Origin: a virus
Strand: one strand, 5' to 3'
DNA length: 37,303 bases
Virus record (IMG/VR): IMGVR_UViG_3300033150_001386
Location: 1-37,303 of that record
Made by a program: the position numbers and the translations under genes. The notes below the pieces were generated by a model that saw only the letters and a list, made by a program, of their open reading frames with translations, made no database searches and was not told the DNA's origin. The first letter of the stretch is position 1. The number at the start of each line of letters is the position of its first letter. Shown here one piece after another: positions 14,990 through 23,285 of this stretch.

Positions 14990-16576
14990 ATGTCAGATAT
15001 CAGACGAGCACGGGATGCACTCGTTGCAAATATCTCCAGCTTATGGCGCTCTGTAACACCGTTGTATCTAGCATCTGACGTAAGTACGACGGAACGTCTT
15101 CCCGATACGACTCCACTCAAATGGGCTGATACCGCCAAACTGATAGAGCTTTCGCCTGATCGCACGAAAAAGTATAACGACTACAAGGAGATGGACGAGG
15201 AGGTTGTCGAACTTTCTTCTGCACTCGATTTGTACGCTGACTTTGTTGTATCGGGGGCACAAGAGAGTGATGAGTCGTACAACTTTGACAGTGACTCTGT
15301 TTCTGAAGCGTTGAGGACGACGATCAAAGACTTTGAAGAGCGTCTTGAGTTGAAGTCTCGAGTGTGGTGGATGGCACGTGAAGTGTGCAAGTTTGGTGAT
15401 GCGTTCTATGAAGTCATTGCGACCATGAAGAACATTGTTAAGCTGCAGAAACTTCCCGTCGAGACAATTTGGTACAACTTCGACAAAAACGGAAAGATAG
15501 ATGTTGAGTTTCCGTATGTGCAGAAGGAGTATGAGGGCGCGATGCAGAACATAGCGAAGTTTGCTCCGTGGGAGATTGTGCACTTCAAGGTCGGCGAAGA
15601 GCTTTACGGTGTGAACGCTGGGGTGCTTGCTAAGTTGCGACGGTTGTACCGTGTCGAGCGTATGTTAGAAGACTCAATGCTCATCAATCGATTGACACGA
15701 GCGCACCAACGCCTAATCTACAAGATTGACGTTTCAAATATGGGAGTAATGGAGGCGATTGCCTACATTCGCCGACTGAAGAGGTTGAACAGACGCCGAA
15801 GATATGTTGACTCTGAGGGCAAGCTTAAGATGGAAGAAAACCCGATGGCTCCACAAGAAGACATCTACCAGCCTGTACGACGCGGAGGAGTCGGAGACAT
15901 TGATGTCATACAAGCCGATACGTCTGTGGCGGCTATTGCAGACATTGAGCACTTTCACAACAAGCTTTTCTCTGGAACAAAGGTGCCGAAAGCTTATCTT
16001 GGGTTCGAACGGGATGTTAACGCAAAAGCGACCCTTGTTCAGCAGTCACTTGCATTTACGAAAGTTGTGCGAAGAATGCGCAGCGTTGTCGCGAAAGGGC
16101 TTCGAAAGTTGTATCGTCTGGAGATGATCTTGCACGGAATCAATCCCAACACTGTCTCTTTCAAACTGCGCTTTCCTGGGTTTGGGGTCGCTGATGAGGA
16201 GCTACGTTGGAAGATCGAGCAGTACAAATCTACTATTGTGCGCAACTACGTAGAAGCTGGGATTGACCTTCCTACCGAGTGGGTTGTGCGACATCTCATG
16301 TTTGGGCTTTCTCAAGCGGAAGCGAATGAACTTTTGAGTCTGTTGAAAAAGCACGGGCCAATGGTGCCCAAAAAGAAAGCGCGAGCTGGTGCTCCTGCCG
16401 TTCCCACCGGACGACCTCCTTCAGGAGGCAGAACAACGTCTCCGACTGGCCCAGAAGACAGCGTAGATTTGGCTGCATTGGTGAATCGAGTTGGCGGCGA
16501 CGGGAAGTTACAAGATATGGTGGATGAGCTTCGTCATATTCTGCGCACGGGTCGTACAAGACCTGAGCTCTATTAG
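14990..16576 (+). CDS. Portal protein (T4 gp20-like)
   Basis: The 528-residue protein forms the dodecameric ring at the capsid vertex through which terminase pumps DNA. Recognition rests on the T4-type portal pattern: an ALDLYADFV helix near 80, the FGDAFYEV segment, the INRLTRAHQRLIYKIDV stretch, the QEDIYQPVRRGGVGDIDVI segment (T4 family: EDFWLPRREGG-like) and KVPKAYLGFE. The C-terminus is Pro/Gly/Ala-rich and probably flexible. The start has AGGAGATAAGA before the ATG. It opens the head module and is followed after 9 bases by a small structural-type gene. Confidence 0.9.
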   Translation: MSDIRRARDALVANISSLWRSVTPLYLASDVSTTERLPDTTPLKWADTAKLIELSPDRTKKYNDYKEMDEEVVELSSALDLYADFVVSGAQESDESYNFDSDSVSEALRTTIKDFEERLELKSRVWWMAREVCKFGDAFYEVIATMKNIVKLQKLPVETIWYNFDKNGKIDVEFPYVQKEYEGAMQNIAKFAPWEIVHFKVGEELYGVNAGVLAKLRRLYRVERMLEDSMLINRLTRAHQRLIYKIDVSNMGVMEAIAYIRRLKRLNRRRRYVDSEGKLKMEENPMAPQEDIYQPVRRGGVGDIDVIQADTSVAAIADIEHFHNKLFSGTKVPKAYLGFERDVNAKATLVQQSLAFTKVVRRMRSVVAKGLRKLYRLEMILHGINPNTVSFKLRFPGFGVADEELRWKIEQYKSTIVRNYVEAGIDLPTEWVVRHLMFGLSQAEANELLSLLKKHGPMVPKKKARAGAPAVPTGRPPSGGRTTSPTGPEDSVDLAALVNRVGGDGKLQDMVDELRHILRTGRTRPELY

Positions 16577-16585
16577 GAGGGCAGT

Positions 16586-16993
16586 ATGTCAGATGAGCAA
16601 ATCGAAGGATTGTCCGAAGTCGCTGAAGAGAGGGAGTACGACAGTATTGAGGCGGTGCTCGATGAGTTGAGAGAATTCTCGTCAGCTGTTACGAGTGAGA
16701 GAAGCGCGATAGCGAAGGCTCTTCGTATTGGGAGGGAGTTTCGTGAGACTCGACTGCTTGAGCCAGGAATTGATGTTACGCCCAACTGGTATCGCGTACG
16801 ACAAGCACCTCCAGGTAACTACTCTAAGTTTCGTATAGGATGGATTAGTCGATCGAAAGGGATTCGTGCTGTCTACGGGAAGAACAAGAAAACTGGGAAG
16901 TGGGACATTCAGTCTCTCTTGTTTGACAAGAAGAAGTGGACACGGGCTGCCGTGCGTAAGTGGGTAAAAAGCCACAACTTTAAGATACTGTAA
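16586..16993 (+). CDS. Small phage protein with a conserved C-terminal KWVKSHNF-type motif
   Basis: A 135-residue protein with a helical acidic N-terminal half and a beta-rich basic C-terminal half. The end (KKWTRAAVRKWVKSHNF) matches a motif found at the ends of several phage head proteins, where W-T-x-A precedes a short helix and a Lys-Ser-His turn. AGGAGGG lies before the ATG. It probably belongs to the head module, but no specific function can be assigned. Confidence 0.72.
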   Translation: MSDEQIEGLSEVAEEREYDSIEAVLDELREFSSAVTSERSAIAKALRIGREFRETRLLEPGIDVTPNWYRVRQAPPGNYSKFRIGWISRSKGIRAVYGKNKKTGKWDIQSLLFDKKKWTRAAVRKWVKSHNFKIL

Positions 16994-17019
16994 GATCAAG
17001 AGTGAGGAGGTGATAGACG

Positions 17020-17172
17020 ATGGCTAGGTACGGACAAAGACGAGGTGCTGGCGCAGGGAGAGGGATGCCTGGGGGAGGCCGCAGAAACGCAAATCGGGGT
17101 AGATGTGCGAGAGGAGGCCCTGGGTACGGACGTGGCAGAGGCAGAGGTGCTGGAACTGGGAGGCGAGCGTAA
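17020..17172 (+). CDS. Tiny Arg/Gly-rich protein (50 residues)
   Basis: This short open frame is preceded by AGGAGGTGAT at 17005-17014, a complete match to the anti-Shine-Dalgarno sequence, 9 bases from ATG 17020. The protein is almost entirely Gly, Arg and Ala with RGR, GRG and RGG runs and a single Cys; it is strongly basic and probably disordered. It lies in the 200-base gap between two head-module genes. RGG-rich peptides often bind nucleic acids, so packaged DNA is one possible partner. The ideal ribosome site is the main reason to accept it. Confidence 0.68.
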   Translation: MARYGQRRGAGAGRGMPGGGRRNANRGRCARGGPGYGRGRGRGAGTGRRA

Positions 17173-17196
17173 ATTCTGTTTTTAAAGTGAGCAAAG

Positions 17197-17508
17197 ATGC
17201 CTGTGCACAAATGCCCCAACGGGAAGTATCGCATCGGGAGCGGCCCGTGTATCTACAAAACGAAGAAGGCGGCTGATCGAGCATATGCAGCGTATCGGGC
17301 GATACGACACACGTATCAATCGCTTCAAAACATGTCTACTTGGCAAAGAAGACTGTTCAACTATCGTATTGAACTCGCGCAGGAGTGGTTGGGCTACTAT
17401 GAAGAAGGAATAAGGATCGGAGCGCCGGACTGTGATCTGTACGCTTGGGACAGATTTCGAGACAAGTACGCGAAGGATGAGTTTGGACGATGGATATTGA
17501 GGCGGTAG
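17197..17508 (+). CDS. Small phage protein with CPNGKYRIG N-terminal motif
   Basis: A 103-residue protein. Its first 35 residues (CPNGKYRIGSGPC, then AADRAYAAYRA) form a compact motif seen in many short phage proteins, often fused to or adjacent to head genes. The remainder is aromatic and helical (WQRRLFNYR, EWLGYYEEG). The ribosome site is weak (GTGAG). It overlaps the next gene by 19 bases. Function unknown. Confidence 0.72.
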   Translation: MPVHKCPNGKYRIGSGPCIYKTKKAADRAYAAYRAIRHTYQSLQNMSTWQRRLFNYRIELAQEWLGYYEEGIRIGAPDCDLYAWDRFRDKYAKDEFGRWILRR

Positions 17509-19151
17509 ACAGAGCGCTTTACGAAGCGAGTGGAGCTGACGCTAAAGCTCTACCGAAACAGCTCGATGCATGGCGCAGTTTTCAAACAGACATCTCTTAC
17601 GAGCTGGGAGGGTTCACTCCTGTCGGGACAGAAACGATCTTACAACAACTCGCGGGCCTCCAATCAGGGTATGCAAGGGCGTTGACTCGCGTTGTCGACC
17701 AAATGGCAACAGTTCCTGGAGCGGGAACTCAGTGGAACAAATTTCGACTAGAAACTGAACGGTTGATGAGGAAGACTTTCGCCAAAGCTTACAGATTGGG
17801 CGCTAACTTTACTGGAAATCAAGCATACGTCAAGGAGGGTCTCACGGCAGCCGACATTCGCTTCATACACAAGGCGGCAAAAGCGGAGATGAACTTTTTT
17901 AAGCAGTTCGCTGTTAAGACACTAACACACACTCCTCGGATGCCTCGACAGCTTCAGACTCGTATGTACGTCGACTCAATTCGAGCACAATTCTGGAATG
18001 GGTTTGTTGCCGCCACTCCTGACAGCACTCTCATCTATTGGAAGTTGGGAACTGTTCGTCATGCTCACTGTCCTGACTGTCTTGCGATATACGCTGGCTC
18101 TCCATACACAAAAGAGACACTCCCTTCAGTGCCAGGAGCAGGACATACGCGATGTCTTACTAACTGTCGTTGTCGACTTTGGATTCCGACACACCGTGGA
18201 GCTGGAGGCGAAGCAGAAATGATGCGAGGAGGCTTCCCTCCTTCAGCAACTGTAACACTGAGTGACGGAACTTCCGTTACAGGAGCTGTAGCAGAACTTT
18301 TCGAGGGTTTATACGACGAGATAAATCGGTTTCGACAGTTGATTGAGCTTACATCAGGAGAGGTAAAACTTAACTATGTGCAGCTTCATCGAGAGTTGGT
18401 GAAGCAAGTGATAGAACTGCAGGCGCAGTACGGAGTACGTGTTGTTCCAACATACAGCGTGTCGGAACTTGTTAAAGTTGTGGGATCACTTCAAGAGCAG
18501 GGGCTGGAGGTCTTCTTAGAGAGTAGAGGGCTTGTCGCAGGTCAGCCAGTCTGGACTGTAAACAACTTGTTGATTCGCTCCGGAGAGCTGGTGCGTGTCG
18601 TTGATGCGAATACCGTAGTGATGCGATATCGAGGGGCTGAGATCACTGTCAAATTGAACGAGTCGATTGTGATGGGAAGAGCGAAACCGACTTGGGCTCC
18701 GTTTATGTCAGAAGAGGAAGCAACTAGATTTGCAAGTGGAAGTGCTATTACAGACACACTCTTTCATACTACTCGTGTTGGAAGTGCGAACAACATCATA
18801 AAGACAGGGTTTGATCCACAATTTATTGGCTCGGGTATTGACAGAGGAGTTACAGGATTTTCTGGACGGGGCTTCTATCTTTCTCTTGATCAGAAGTGGA
18901 CACGGGGATATGGGCTTCCGGTTGAGCTTCACGTAAAGGTCAACGTAAGAAAAGTGGCCGATGTTGGTGTTTGGGGTGATACACTGGATGCTATGAGAAT
19001 GAAGTATCCGCAAAAGGATTCGTGGCAAATCGTAGAGGTGGCTACAGAAGAGATCAAAAGGCGGGGGTATGACGCGATACTCGTTGGCAAGGAGCTCGTG
19101 GTTTTTGACCCTAAAAATATAGTAGTCTACAAAGTGGAGAAACTGCCGTGA
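17490..19151 (+). CDS. Mu gpF/SPP1 gp7-like minor head protein fused to an ADP-ribosyltransferase-like domain
   Basis: A 553-residue protein. Residues 1 to about 235 resemble phage head morphogenesis proteins: a helical region, then HAHCPDCLAI near 190-199 and GHTRCLTNCRCRL, the Cys/His pattern of the Mu F domain. From about 423 there is an ART-like fold: LFHTTR (His), GFSGRGFYLS (Tyr) and a final GKELVVFDPKNI strand whose Glu suits an H-Y-E triad. A spacer domain lies between. ADP-ribosyltransferases fused to minor head proteins can be carried in the virion and injected to modify host proteins. Start ATG 17490 lies within the previous gene. The MuF assignment is firm; ART activity is inferred from motifs. 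Confidence 0.82.
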   Translation: MDIEAVDRALYEASGADAKALPKQLDAWRSFQTDISYELGGFTPVGTETILQQLAGLQSGYARALTRVVDQMATVPGAGTQWNKFRLETERLMRKTFAKAYRLGANFTGNQAYVKEGLTAADIRFIHKAAKAEMNFFKQFAVKTLTHTPRMPRQLQTRMYVDSIRAQFWNGFVAATPDSTLIYWKLGTVRHAHCPDCLAIYAGSPYTKETLPSVPGAGHTRCLTNCRCRLWIPTHRGAGGEAEMMRGGFPPSATVTLSDGTSVTGAVAELFEGLYDEINRFRQLIELTSGEVKLNYVQLHRELVKQVIELQAQYGVRVVPTYSVSELVKVVGSLQEQGLEVFLESRGLVAGQPVWTVNNLLIRSGELVRVVDANTVVMRYRGAEITVKLNESIVMGRAKPTWAPFMSEEEATRFASGSAITDTLFHTTRVGSANNIIKTGFDPQFIGSGIDRGVTGFSGRGFYLSLDQKWTRGYGLPVELHVKVNVRKVADVGVWGDTLDAMRMKYPQKDSWQIVEVATEEIKRRGYDAILVGKELVVFDPKNIVVYKVEKLP

Positions 19152-19351
19152 GTAAAATTTGGGGGAGTGCTCTTTGTCTCGAATGTGTGCACTTCAATCG
19201 GGACAAATTCGGAACGTGCTCTGCTTTTCCTTCGGGTATTCCACACGCAATTGCTTCGGGAGAGGTTGATCACTTTGACAATGTTGAGGGAGACAACGGC
19301 ATAAAGTTCAAGACAACTAAAGAGAAGAAAATGAGGGCAGAAGAAAAATGA
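19148..19351 (+). CDS. Small Cys-containing phage protein (CxxC...CSAFPSGIP)
   Basis: A 67-residue protein starting at GTG 19148, overlapping the previous stop by 4 bases. The pattern ALCLECVHFNRD, CSAFPSGIPHAI and GDNGIKF is shared by many tiny phage proteins found close to head genes. The three cysteines and His probably bind a metal. Function unknown. Its stop overlaps the start of the next gene (ATGA). Confidence 0.72.
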   Translation: MSKIWGSALCLECVHFNRDKFGTCSAFPSGIPHAIASGEVDHFDNVEGDNGIKFKTTKEKKMRAEEK

Positions 19352-19596
19352 AACTTCCACGAAACTTTGGAAGACGTAAGACGAGAATCTGGGCTTTGAT
19401 TCTCGGATTCGCGCACATCTACGCGTGCATGTGTCTGAGAATTTTCGCAAAGGTTGAGTTTGAACTCATCACGAAAGCCATGGAGTTAGGAGGTGGTCTA
19501 GTTGCGCTGTACATCGTGGGGAGGAGTGCAACTCACTTTGGGAAGCGTTTAAGCGGCGGGGCAAAAGTAGATGATGGGACAGAGCTTGATGTGTAG
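19348..19596 (+). CDS. Small membrane protein
   Basis: An 82-residue protein with a basic N-terminus (NFGRRKTR), a first hydrophobic segment at about 14-33 and a weaker second one at about 45-60, then a polar tail. It starts by overlapping the preceding stop. Together with the next two genes it forms a run of three membrane-anchored proteins, which could be a lysis or injection set; no holin signature is certain. Confidence 0.6.
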   Translation: MKLPRNFGRRKTRIWALILGFAHIYACMCLRIFAKVEFELITKAMELGGGLVALYIVGRSATHFGKRLSGGAKVDDGTELDV

Positions 19597-19605
19597 GAGG
19601 ATTGA

Positions 19606-20001
19606 GTGCTTCAGATAAGCAAAGAAGTTGCGTACGTTTTAGGAGGGGGGATAGCGCTCGTAATTTTGGAGCGGGTTTTTGCGTTCATCAGATGGCTGTG
19701 GAAGACGACACGTGCGGGAAATCCGACGAATCTCTCAGATAGAGAGCTGATGGAACGCATCTTGACAAAGGTTGACGGTGTGTGCGATAACGTCGGACAG
19801 ATGCAGGTTGAGATGGGGGTCGTGAAGACAGAACTCAGCTATTTTGCTCGCAATCAAAAGAAGCAATGGAAAAAGCTCGATGACGCGGCTGCGAAGTTGA
19901 GTGATGTAAGCGAAACGATCGGCAAGCAGATTCTGAAATGCGACAACCGGTTCTCTCTGTTGGAAAGAGCAGTCACGCCAAGAACTAAGAGGGAGAAATG
20001 A
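19606..20001 (+). CDS. Membrane-anchored coiled-coil protein
   Basis: A 131-residue protein starting at GTG 19606 with AGGAGG at 19595-19600. Residues about 8-30 form one transmembrane helix (VLGGGIALVILERVFAF), followed by a Trp/Lys/Arg stop signal and a long heptad-type helical region to the end. The architecture resembles phage holin-like or hemolysin XhlA-like proteins, but the order is reversed relative to XhlA. The stop overlaps the next start. Confidence 0.62.
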   Translation: MLQISKEVAYVLGGGIALVILERVFAFIRWLWKTTRAGNPTNLSDRELMERILTKVDGVCDNVGQMQVEMGVVKTELSYFARNQKKQWKKLDDAAAKLSDVSETIGKQILKCDNRFSLLERAVTPRTKREK

Positions 20002-20702
20002 ACAAGAGTGTTGTACGTTCGCTCTTTGAGATTGTCGTACTGGCTGTCGTCATAGTCGTATTCTTGTGGGTTGTGAACTCAAGAGACAGTAAGCTGGAGC
20101 AGATGGAGAAGGCTTACGAGCAGCAAGTTGAAGCGTATGACAAGCTTGAGAAAGAGCGCGCGAAGGAGCTTGAAAACTACAAAGCTATGCTCGAGGAGGA
20201 GCGACAAAAAAGAGAAGAAGTCGAGAAGCGCATACAACAGAAAGAGAAGGAGAAAGCAGAGATCGTACGCACGTATGAGGAGAGGCTCGAAGAGCTGTCT
20301 GTTGCTCCGCCTAATGAGCTTGTTGCTTCACTCGTTACGTTTACAGGCGCAGAGTGGCAGTATTTGAACAACGGCTATTTTCGTACTACACGCAAAGGAG
20401 CGGAGTTGACATTGCACATTTTTCATGAGAAAGTGAAGTTCGAGGACTTGTATGAGAAGCAACTTACGATTACAATGGATTTTAGAAAGCAGATCGAGTC
20501 GTACGAAGTAAGTGAAGGACAGTGGCGAGAGAAAGAGAAGATTTGGGTTGCGCGATACAATGACGCTATGAGGCTAAGAGAAGTGAGCGAGGAACTCTTT
20601 TCAGAGTGCAAGAAGCATAAGAAGTCGGCTTTTTGGAGAGGTCTCGGTGTGGGAGTCGGAGTTGTGACAGCGGTCTTTGCTACCGCGTCATTAGTCAAGT
20701 AA
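19998..20702 (+). CDS. Membrane protein with a long coiled coil (possible spanin-like or virion protein)
   Basis: A 234-residue protein: an N-terminal hydrophobic helix (about 8-26), a charged Glu/Lys/Arg coiled coil (about 30-98), a folded segment, a second helical region, and a Gly/Ala/Val-rich hydrophobic helix at the C-terminus (about 213-232). An N-terminal anchor followed by a periplasmic coiled coil is the plan of inner-membrane spanins, but the C-terminal hydrophobic helix is unusual for them. I leave the function open. Confidence 0.6.
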   Translation: MNKSVVRSLFEIVVLAVVIVVFLWVVNSRDSKLEQMEKAYEQQVEAYDKLEKERAKELENYKAMLEEERQKREEVEKRIQQKEKEKAEIVRTYEERLEELSVAPPNELVASLVTFTGAEWQYLNNGYFRTTRKGAELTLHIFHEKVKFEDLYEKQLTITMDFRKQIESYEVSEGQWREKEKIWVARYNDAMRLREVSEELFSECKKHKKSAFWRGLGVGVGVVTAVFATASLVK

Positions 20703-20714
20703 GTAGGAGGACAA

Positions 20715-22058
20715 ATGACGAAAGCAAAAGAGAGTGACGCGCTTCAAGAGCTTTGCGAAGTCTCCTGGGAGCCGTTTGAAGTCAAAGAAGAGTTCGATGA
20801 GAAGAGTGGAAAGACGCGTATGCGTGTTGAAGGTGTCATACAGCACGCAGACATCATCAATCAGAACAACAGAATCTATCCGAAGAGTGTGATGGTGAAA
20901 GCTGTCAAAGAGCTTCAGCCCAAGATCGAAGCTGGTCAAGTGTTCGGCGAACTCGATCATCCGACCTTCTACGCGAGCTTGAAGGACACTTCCCACCTCG
21001 TTACAAAAGTGTGGTGGGACGAAAACAATGACAAAGTTCTGCGGGGCGAAATGCTTATTCTGGACACAAAGAACGGGCAGATTCTTCAGGAAATACTGAG
21101 AGCAGGAGGTCGCCCCGGGTTTTCATCTCGTGGAAGAGGCGAACTTGCTAAGAAGAAGGTGAAGGGTGGTGGTGAGGTTTATGTAGTAAAGCCGGGTTTT
21201 AGGTTTTCAAGTTTTGATTTTGTAATCGATCCGTCAGTGAAGTCGGCTCAAATCACTAAGATAATTGAGCAGAATCTTCTCAACAGAACTGATTCTGAGG
21301 AGGAGAGTCACTGCAAAGACGAGTGGTATGAAGACTGCTTCGTTGACGAAACTCCGAAGGAGGAAAAAAGCATGACCAAAAAGAAAGAAGAAGAAGAGAA
21401 GAAAGAACAGACGAGCGCATCTGAGGAGACAGACGACAAAAAGAAGGAAGAGACTGAAACTGAAGTTGAAAAGGGGAAAGAGAAGAAAAAAGAAGGCGAA
21501 CAGGAGGTCGATAAGCTGAAGGCTGAAGTTGAGAAGCTGCGGAAAGAAAAAGCTGATCTCGAATCTCAGATCGCAACGAAGGATGAGCAGATCGAAAAGC
21601 AGTTGAGCGCCTTGTCTGGGGTTGTGGCAGAAGTCGAAAAGATGTCTTCGATCTTGCGGGATGCTGGCTTCATGAAAGCACCCGAAGAGAAGAAGGAAGA
21701 GGAAAAAGAAGAGGAGGAGACCAAACTGGCTGATCTTGAAGCCAAGGTTGAGAATCTTGAGACTGAGCTGAGCGCTACCAAAGAGGAACTCCGCAAGAAA
21801 GAAGTCGAGGCGCACATTGCTAAAGTTCTCGAAGGAGAAGCTTTTGCGGTCGTCTTGAAGGAACGACTGAAAGACTGCAAGACAGTTGAAGAGGTCGACG
21901 CCAGACTCGAGACAGATAGAGCGCTGGTCAAACAAATTCTGACTGAGGGTGAGGTGTTGGCTGCTGGCAAAGGCAGGGTTGTGGTAAAGGGTGAAAGCAA
22001 AATCAAGAAAGATGCCAAAAGGATAGCTGGCATTAGAGAGAAGAAGGAGGAGAAATAA
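20715..22058 (+). CDS. Prohead protease - scaffold fusion (T4 gp21-like protease domain)
   Basis: Residues 1 to about 180 are a T4-type prohead serine protease: IINQNNRIYP near 47-56, ELDHP with His82, the WWDENNDKVLRGEM strand, and GFSSRG with the nucleophile at S137 or S138; an Asp in DFVIDP (168-172) completes the site. The last 250 residues are a Lys/Glu-rich coiled coil typical of scaffold. The protease would cut scaffold and capsid N-termini during maturation. AGGAGG precedes ATG 20715. A strong internal start at 21372 suggests that free scaffold is also made. The gene ends overlapping the capsid start. Confidence 0.9.
   Translation: MTKAKESDALQELCEVSWEPFEVKEEFDEKSGKTRMRVEGVIQHADIINQNNRIYPKSVMVKAVKELQPKIEAGQVFGELDHPTFYASLKDTSHLVTKVWWDENNDKVLRGEMLILDTKNGQILQEILRAGGRPGFSSRGRGELAKKKVKGGGEVYVVKPGFRFSSFDFVIDPSVKSAQITKIIEQNLLNRTDSEEESHCKDEWYEDCFVDETPKEEKSMTKKKEEEEKKEQTSASEETDDKKKEETETEVEKGKEKKKEGEQEVDKLKAEVEKLRKEKADLESQIATKDEQIEKQLSALSGVVAEVEKMSSILRDAGFMKAPEEKKEEEKEEEETKLADLEAKVENLETELSATKEELRKKEVEAHIAKVLEGEAFAVVLKERLKDCKTVEEVDARLETDRALVKQILTEGEVLAAGKGRVVVKGESKIKKDAKRIAGIREKKEEK
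21372..22058 (+). CDS. Nested scaffolding protein (internal in-frame start of the protease gene)
   Basis: AAGGAGG at 21357-21363 stands 8 bases before an in-frame ATG at 21372, exactly where the protease domain ends and the coiled coil begins. Translation from here gives a 228-residue, highly charged helical protein (long Glu/Lys runs, heptads from about residue 45). The lambda C/Nu3 pair is the model: one gene yields protease-scaffold and excess free scaffold. The signal is seen directly; use of the start is inferred. Confidence 0.7.
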   Translation: MTKKKEEEEKKEQTSASEETDDKKKEETETEVEKGKEKKKEGEQEVDKLKAEVEKLRKEKADLESQIATKDEQIEKQLSALSGVVAEVEKMSSILRDAGFMKAPEEKKEEEKEEEETKLADLEAKVENLETELSATKEELRKKEVEAHIAKVLEGEAFAVVLKERLKDCKTVEEVDARLETDRALVKQILTEGEVLAAGKGRVVVKGESKIKKDAKRIAGIREKKEEK

Positions 22059-23182
22059 TGACCTACGACAAATCAATCAGCGAAGTTTTGGAAGAGCAGT
22101 ACGAAGCGCTGACTGAAGACCTCGATCGAGAGGCACGCGAAGAGCCGTTCACCCAGGAGTGGGTTATCGACCGCGCTTTGCAGAACGAGAAGCTATACCT
22201 GTCTGAGCTCGCTGAAGACACCATCAAGAAGGCAGACTTCGCCGTATTCACGACAGTTGCCCTTCCTCTTGTTCGGAAAATCTTCAGTCGTCTCATCGCG
22301 ATGGACCTCGTTTCGGTGCAGCCTATTTCGCAGCCGACAGCAAAAGTCTTCTGGCTCGATTTCACCTGGGGAACGACTGCAGCCGGTGTCACAAAAGGCG
22401 ATAGCGTCTACGACTCCAAACCTACAGCTTACGCAGCGAGGACAACGGAAGGCACCACTCCACGTGATCTGCAGATGAAGCTGACCTCCACCAGCGTAGA
22501 AGCCATTGAGCGAGCTCTCAAAGCTTCGTGGAGCATTGAGTCGCAGCAAGACCTCAAAGCTTACCACGGCTTGAGCATCGAGTCTGAAATTCTCGCAATT
22601 CTTCAAGAAGAGATCGTGAGGGAGATCGACGGTCTGATTCTCGCACAGCTTCTAAGTTGCGCCTCAGCCGGAAACGTCAACTGGGATTGCAACGCTCCGT
22701 CGGACGACAAATCCACCCTCGAAAAGACAGCCTACAAGAAGACGTTGTACGAAGCTATTGTTGACGCCTCGAACCTCATCTACAAAAAGAGGTATCGCTA
22801 CGCTACGTGGATTGTGGGGCATCCTGACGCAATCGTGAGGCTGGAAAAGCTCGAGGAGTTCAAAATTACGCCTTCGGGCACCGCTGGCCCCGCCGCAGAT
22901 CAGTTTACGGTCGGAAGACACCTCATTGGGACTCTCGCTGATCGCTACAAGGTGTACAAAGACCCGTTCTGGCCCGACAGCACGAAGCTCCTGTTGGGAT
23001 ACAAAGGGGCAACTTGGTCAGACACAGTTGGCTATTACGCTCCCTACATCCCTCTGTACACAACTCCAATTCTTGTTGACCCGGACGATTTCACGCCGAG
23101 GAGAGGGCTGTTGAGCAGATTTGCGTACGGCTGCTTGATCTCAGACGGTATGGCTACCGTCACACTGCAGAACGCGAGCTAA
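22058..23182 (+). CDS. Major capsid protein (T4 gp23-like)
   Basis: A 374-residue protein in the canonical position after protease/scaffold. The stretch LPLVRKIFSRLIAMDLVSVQ, followed by PISQPTAKVFWLDF, is the best-known signature of T4-type major capsid proteins. The central Glu-rich helix, the WIVGHPDAI strand and the late GYKGATW and APYIPLYTTP segments agree. It is shorter than T4 gp23 (521), closer to compact members of the group. ATG 22058 overlaps the scaffold stop (TAATG). The N-terminal ~50 residues are acidic and may be cleaved by the prohead protease. A hairpin follows the gene. Confidence 0.92.
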   Translation: MTYDKSISEVLEEQYEALTEDLDREAREEPFTQEWVIDRALQNEKLYLSELAEDTIKKADFAVFTTVALPLVRKIFSRLIAMDLVSVQPISQPTAKVFWLDFTWGTTAAGVTKGDSVYDSKPTAYAARTTEGTTPRDLQMKLTSTSVEAIERALKASWSIESQQDLKAYHGLSIESEILAILQEEIVREIDGLILAQLLSCASAGNVNWDCNAPSDDKSTLEKTAYKKTLYEAIVDASNLIYKKRYRYATWIVGHPDAIVRLEKLEEFKITPSGTAGPAADQFTVGRHLIGTLADRYKVYKDPFWPDSTKLLLGYKGATWSDTVGYYAPYIPLYTTPILVDPDDFTPRRGLLSRFAYGCLISDGMATVTLQNAS

Positions 23183-23219
23183 AGCGACCACGCCTTCTAG
23201 TCACAGATAGAGCGCGAAG

Positions 23220-23250
23220 GAGGGGTGGGCAGCAAGAGCATCCACCCCTC
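23220..23250 (+). terminator. 9-bp hairpin after the major capsid gene
   Basis: GAGGGGTGG (23220-23228) pairs exactly with CCACCCCTC (23242-23250) around a 13-base loop, 38 bases after the capsid stop. The following TACTCC lacks a T run, so it may be a weak or factor-dependent terminator, or an mRNA stabiliser that keeps capsid mRNA abundant. It marks the border between the head module and the glycosylation island. Confidence 0.6.
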
Positions 23251-23285
23251 TACTCCGCTCGGGTATTGGTATGAGGTGAAAAACA

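Noticed and set aside
21234-22076. A 280-codon Phe/Leu-rich frame on the - strand
   Set aside because: It is the antisense image of Lys/Glu codons in the scaffold coiled coil, which gives runs of Phe and Leu that imitate a membrane protein.
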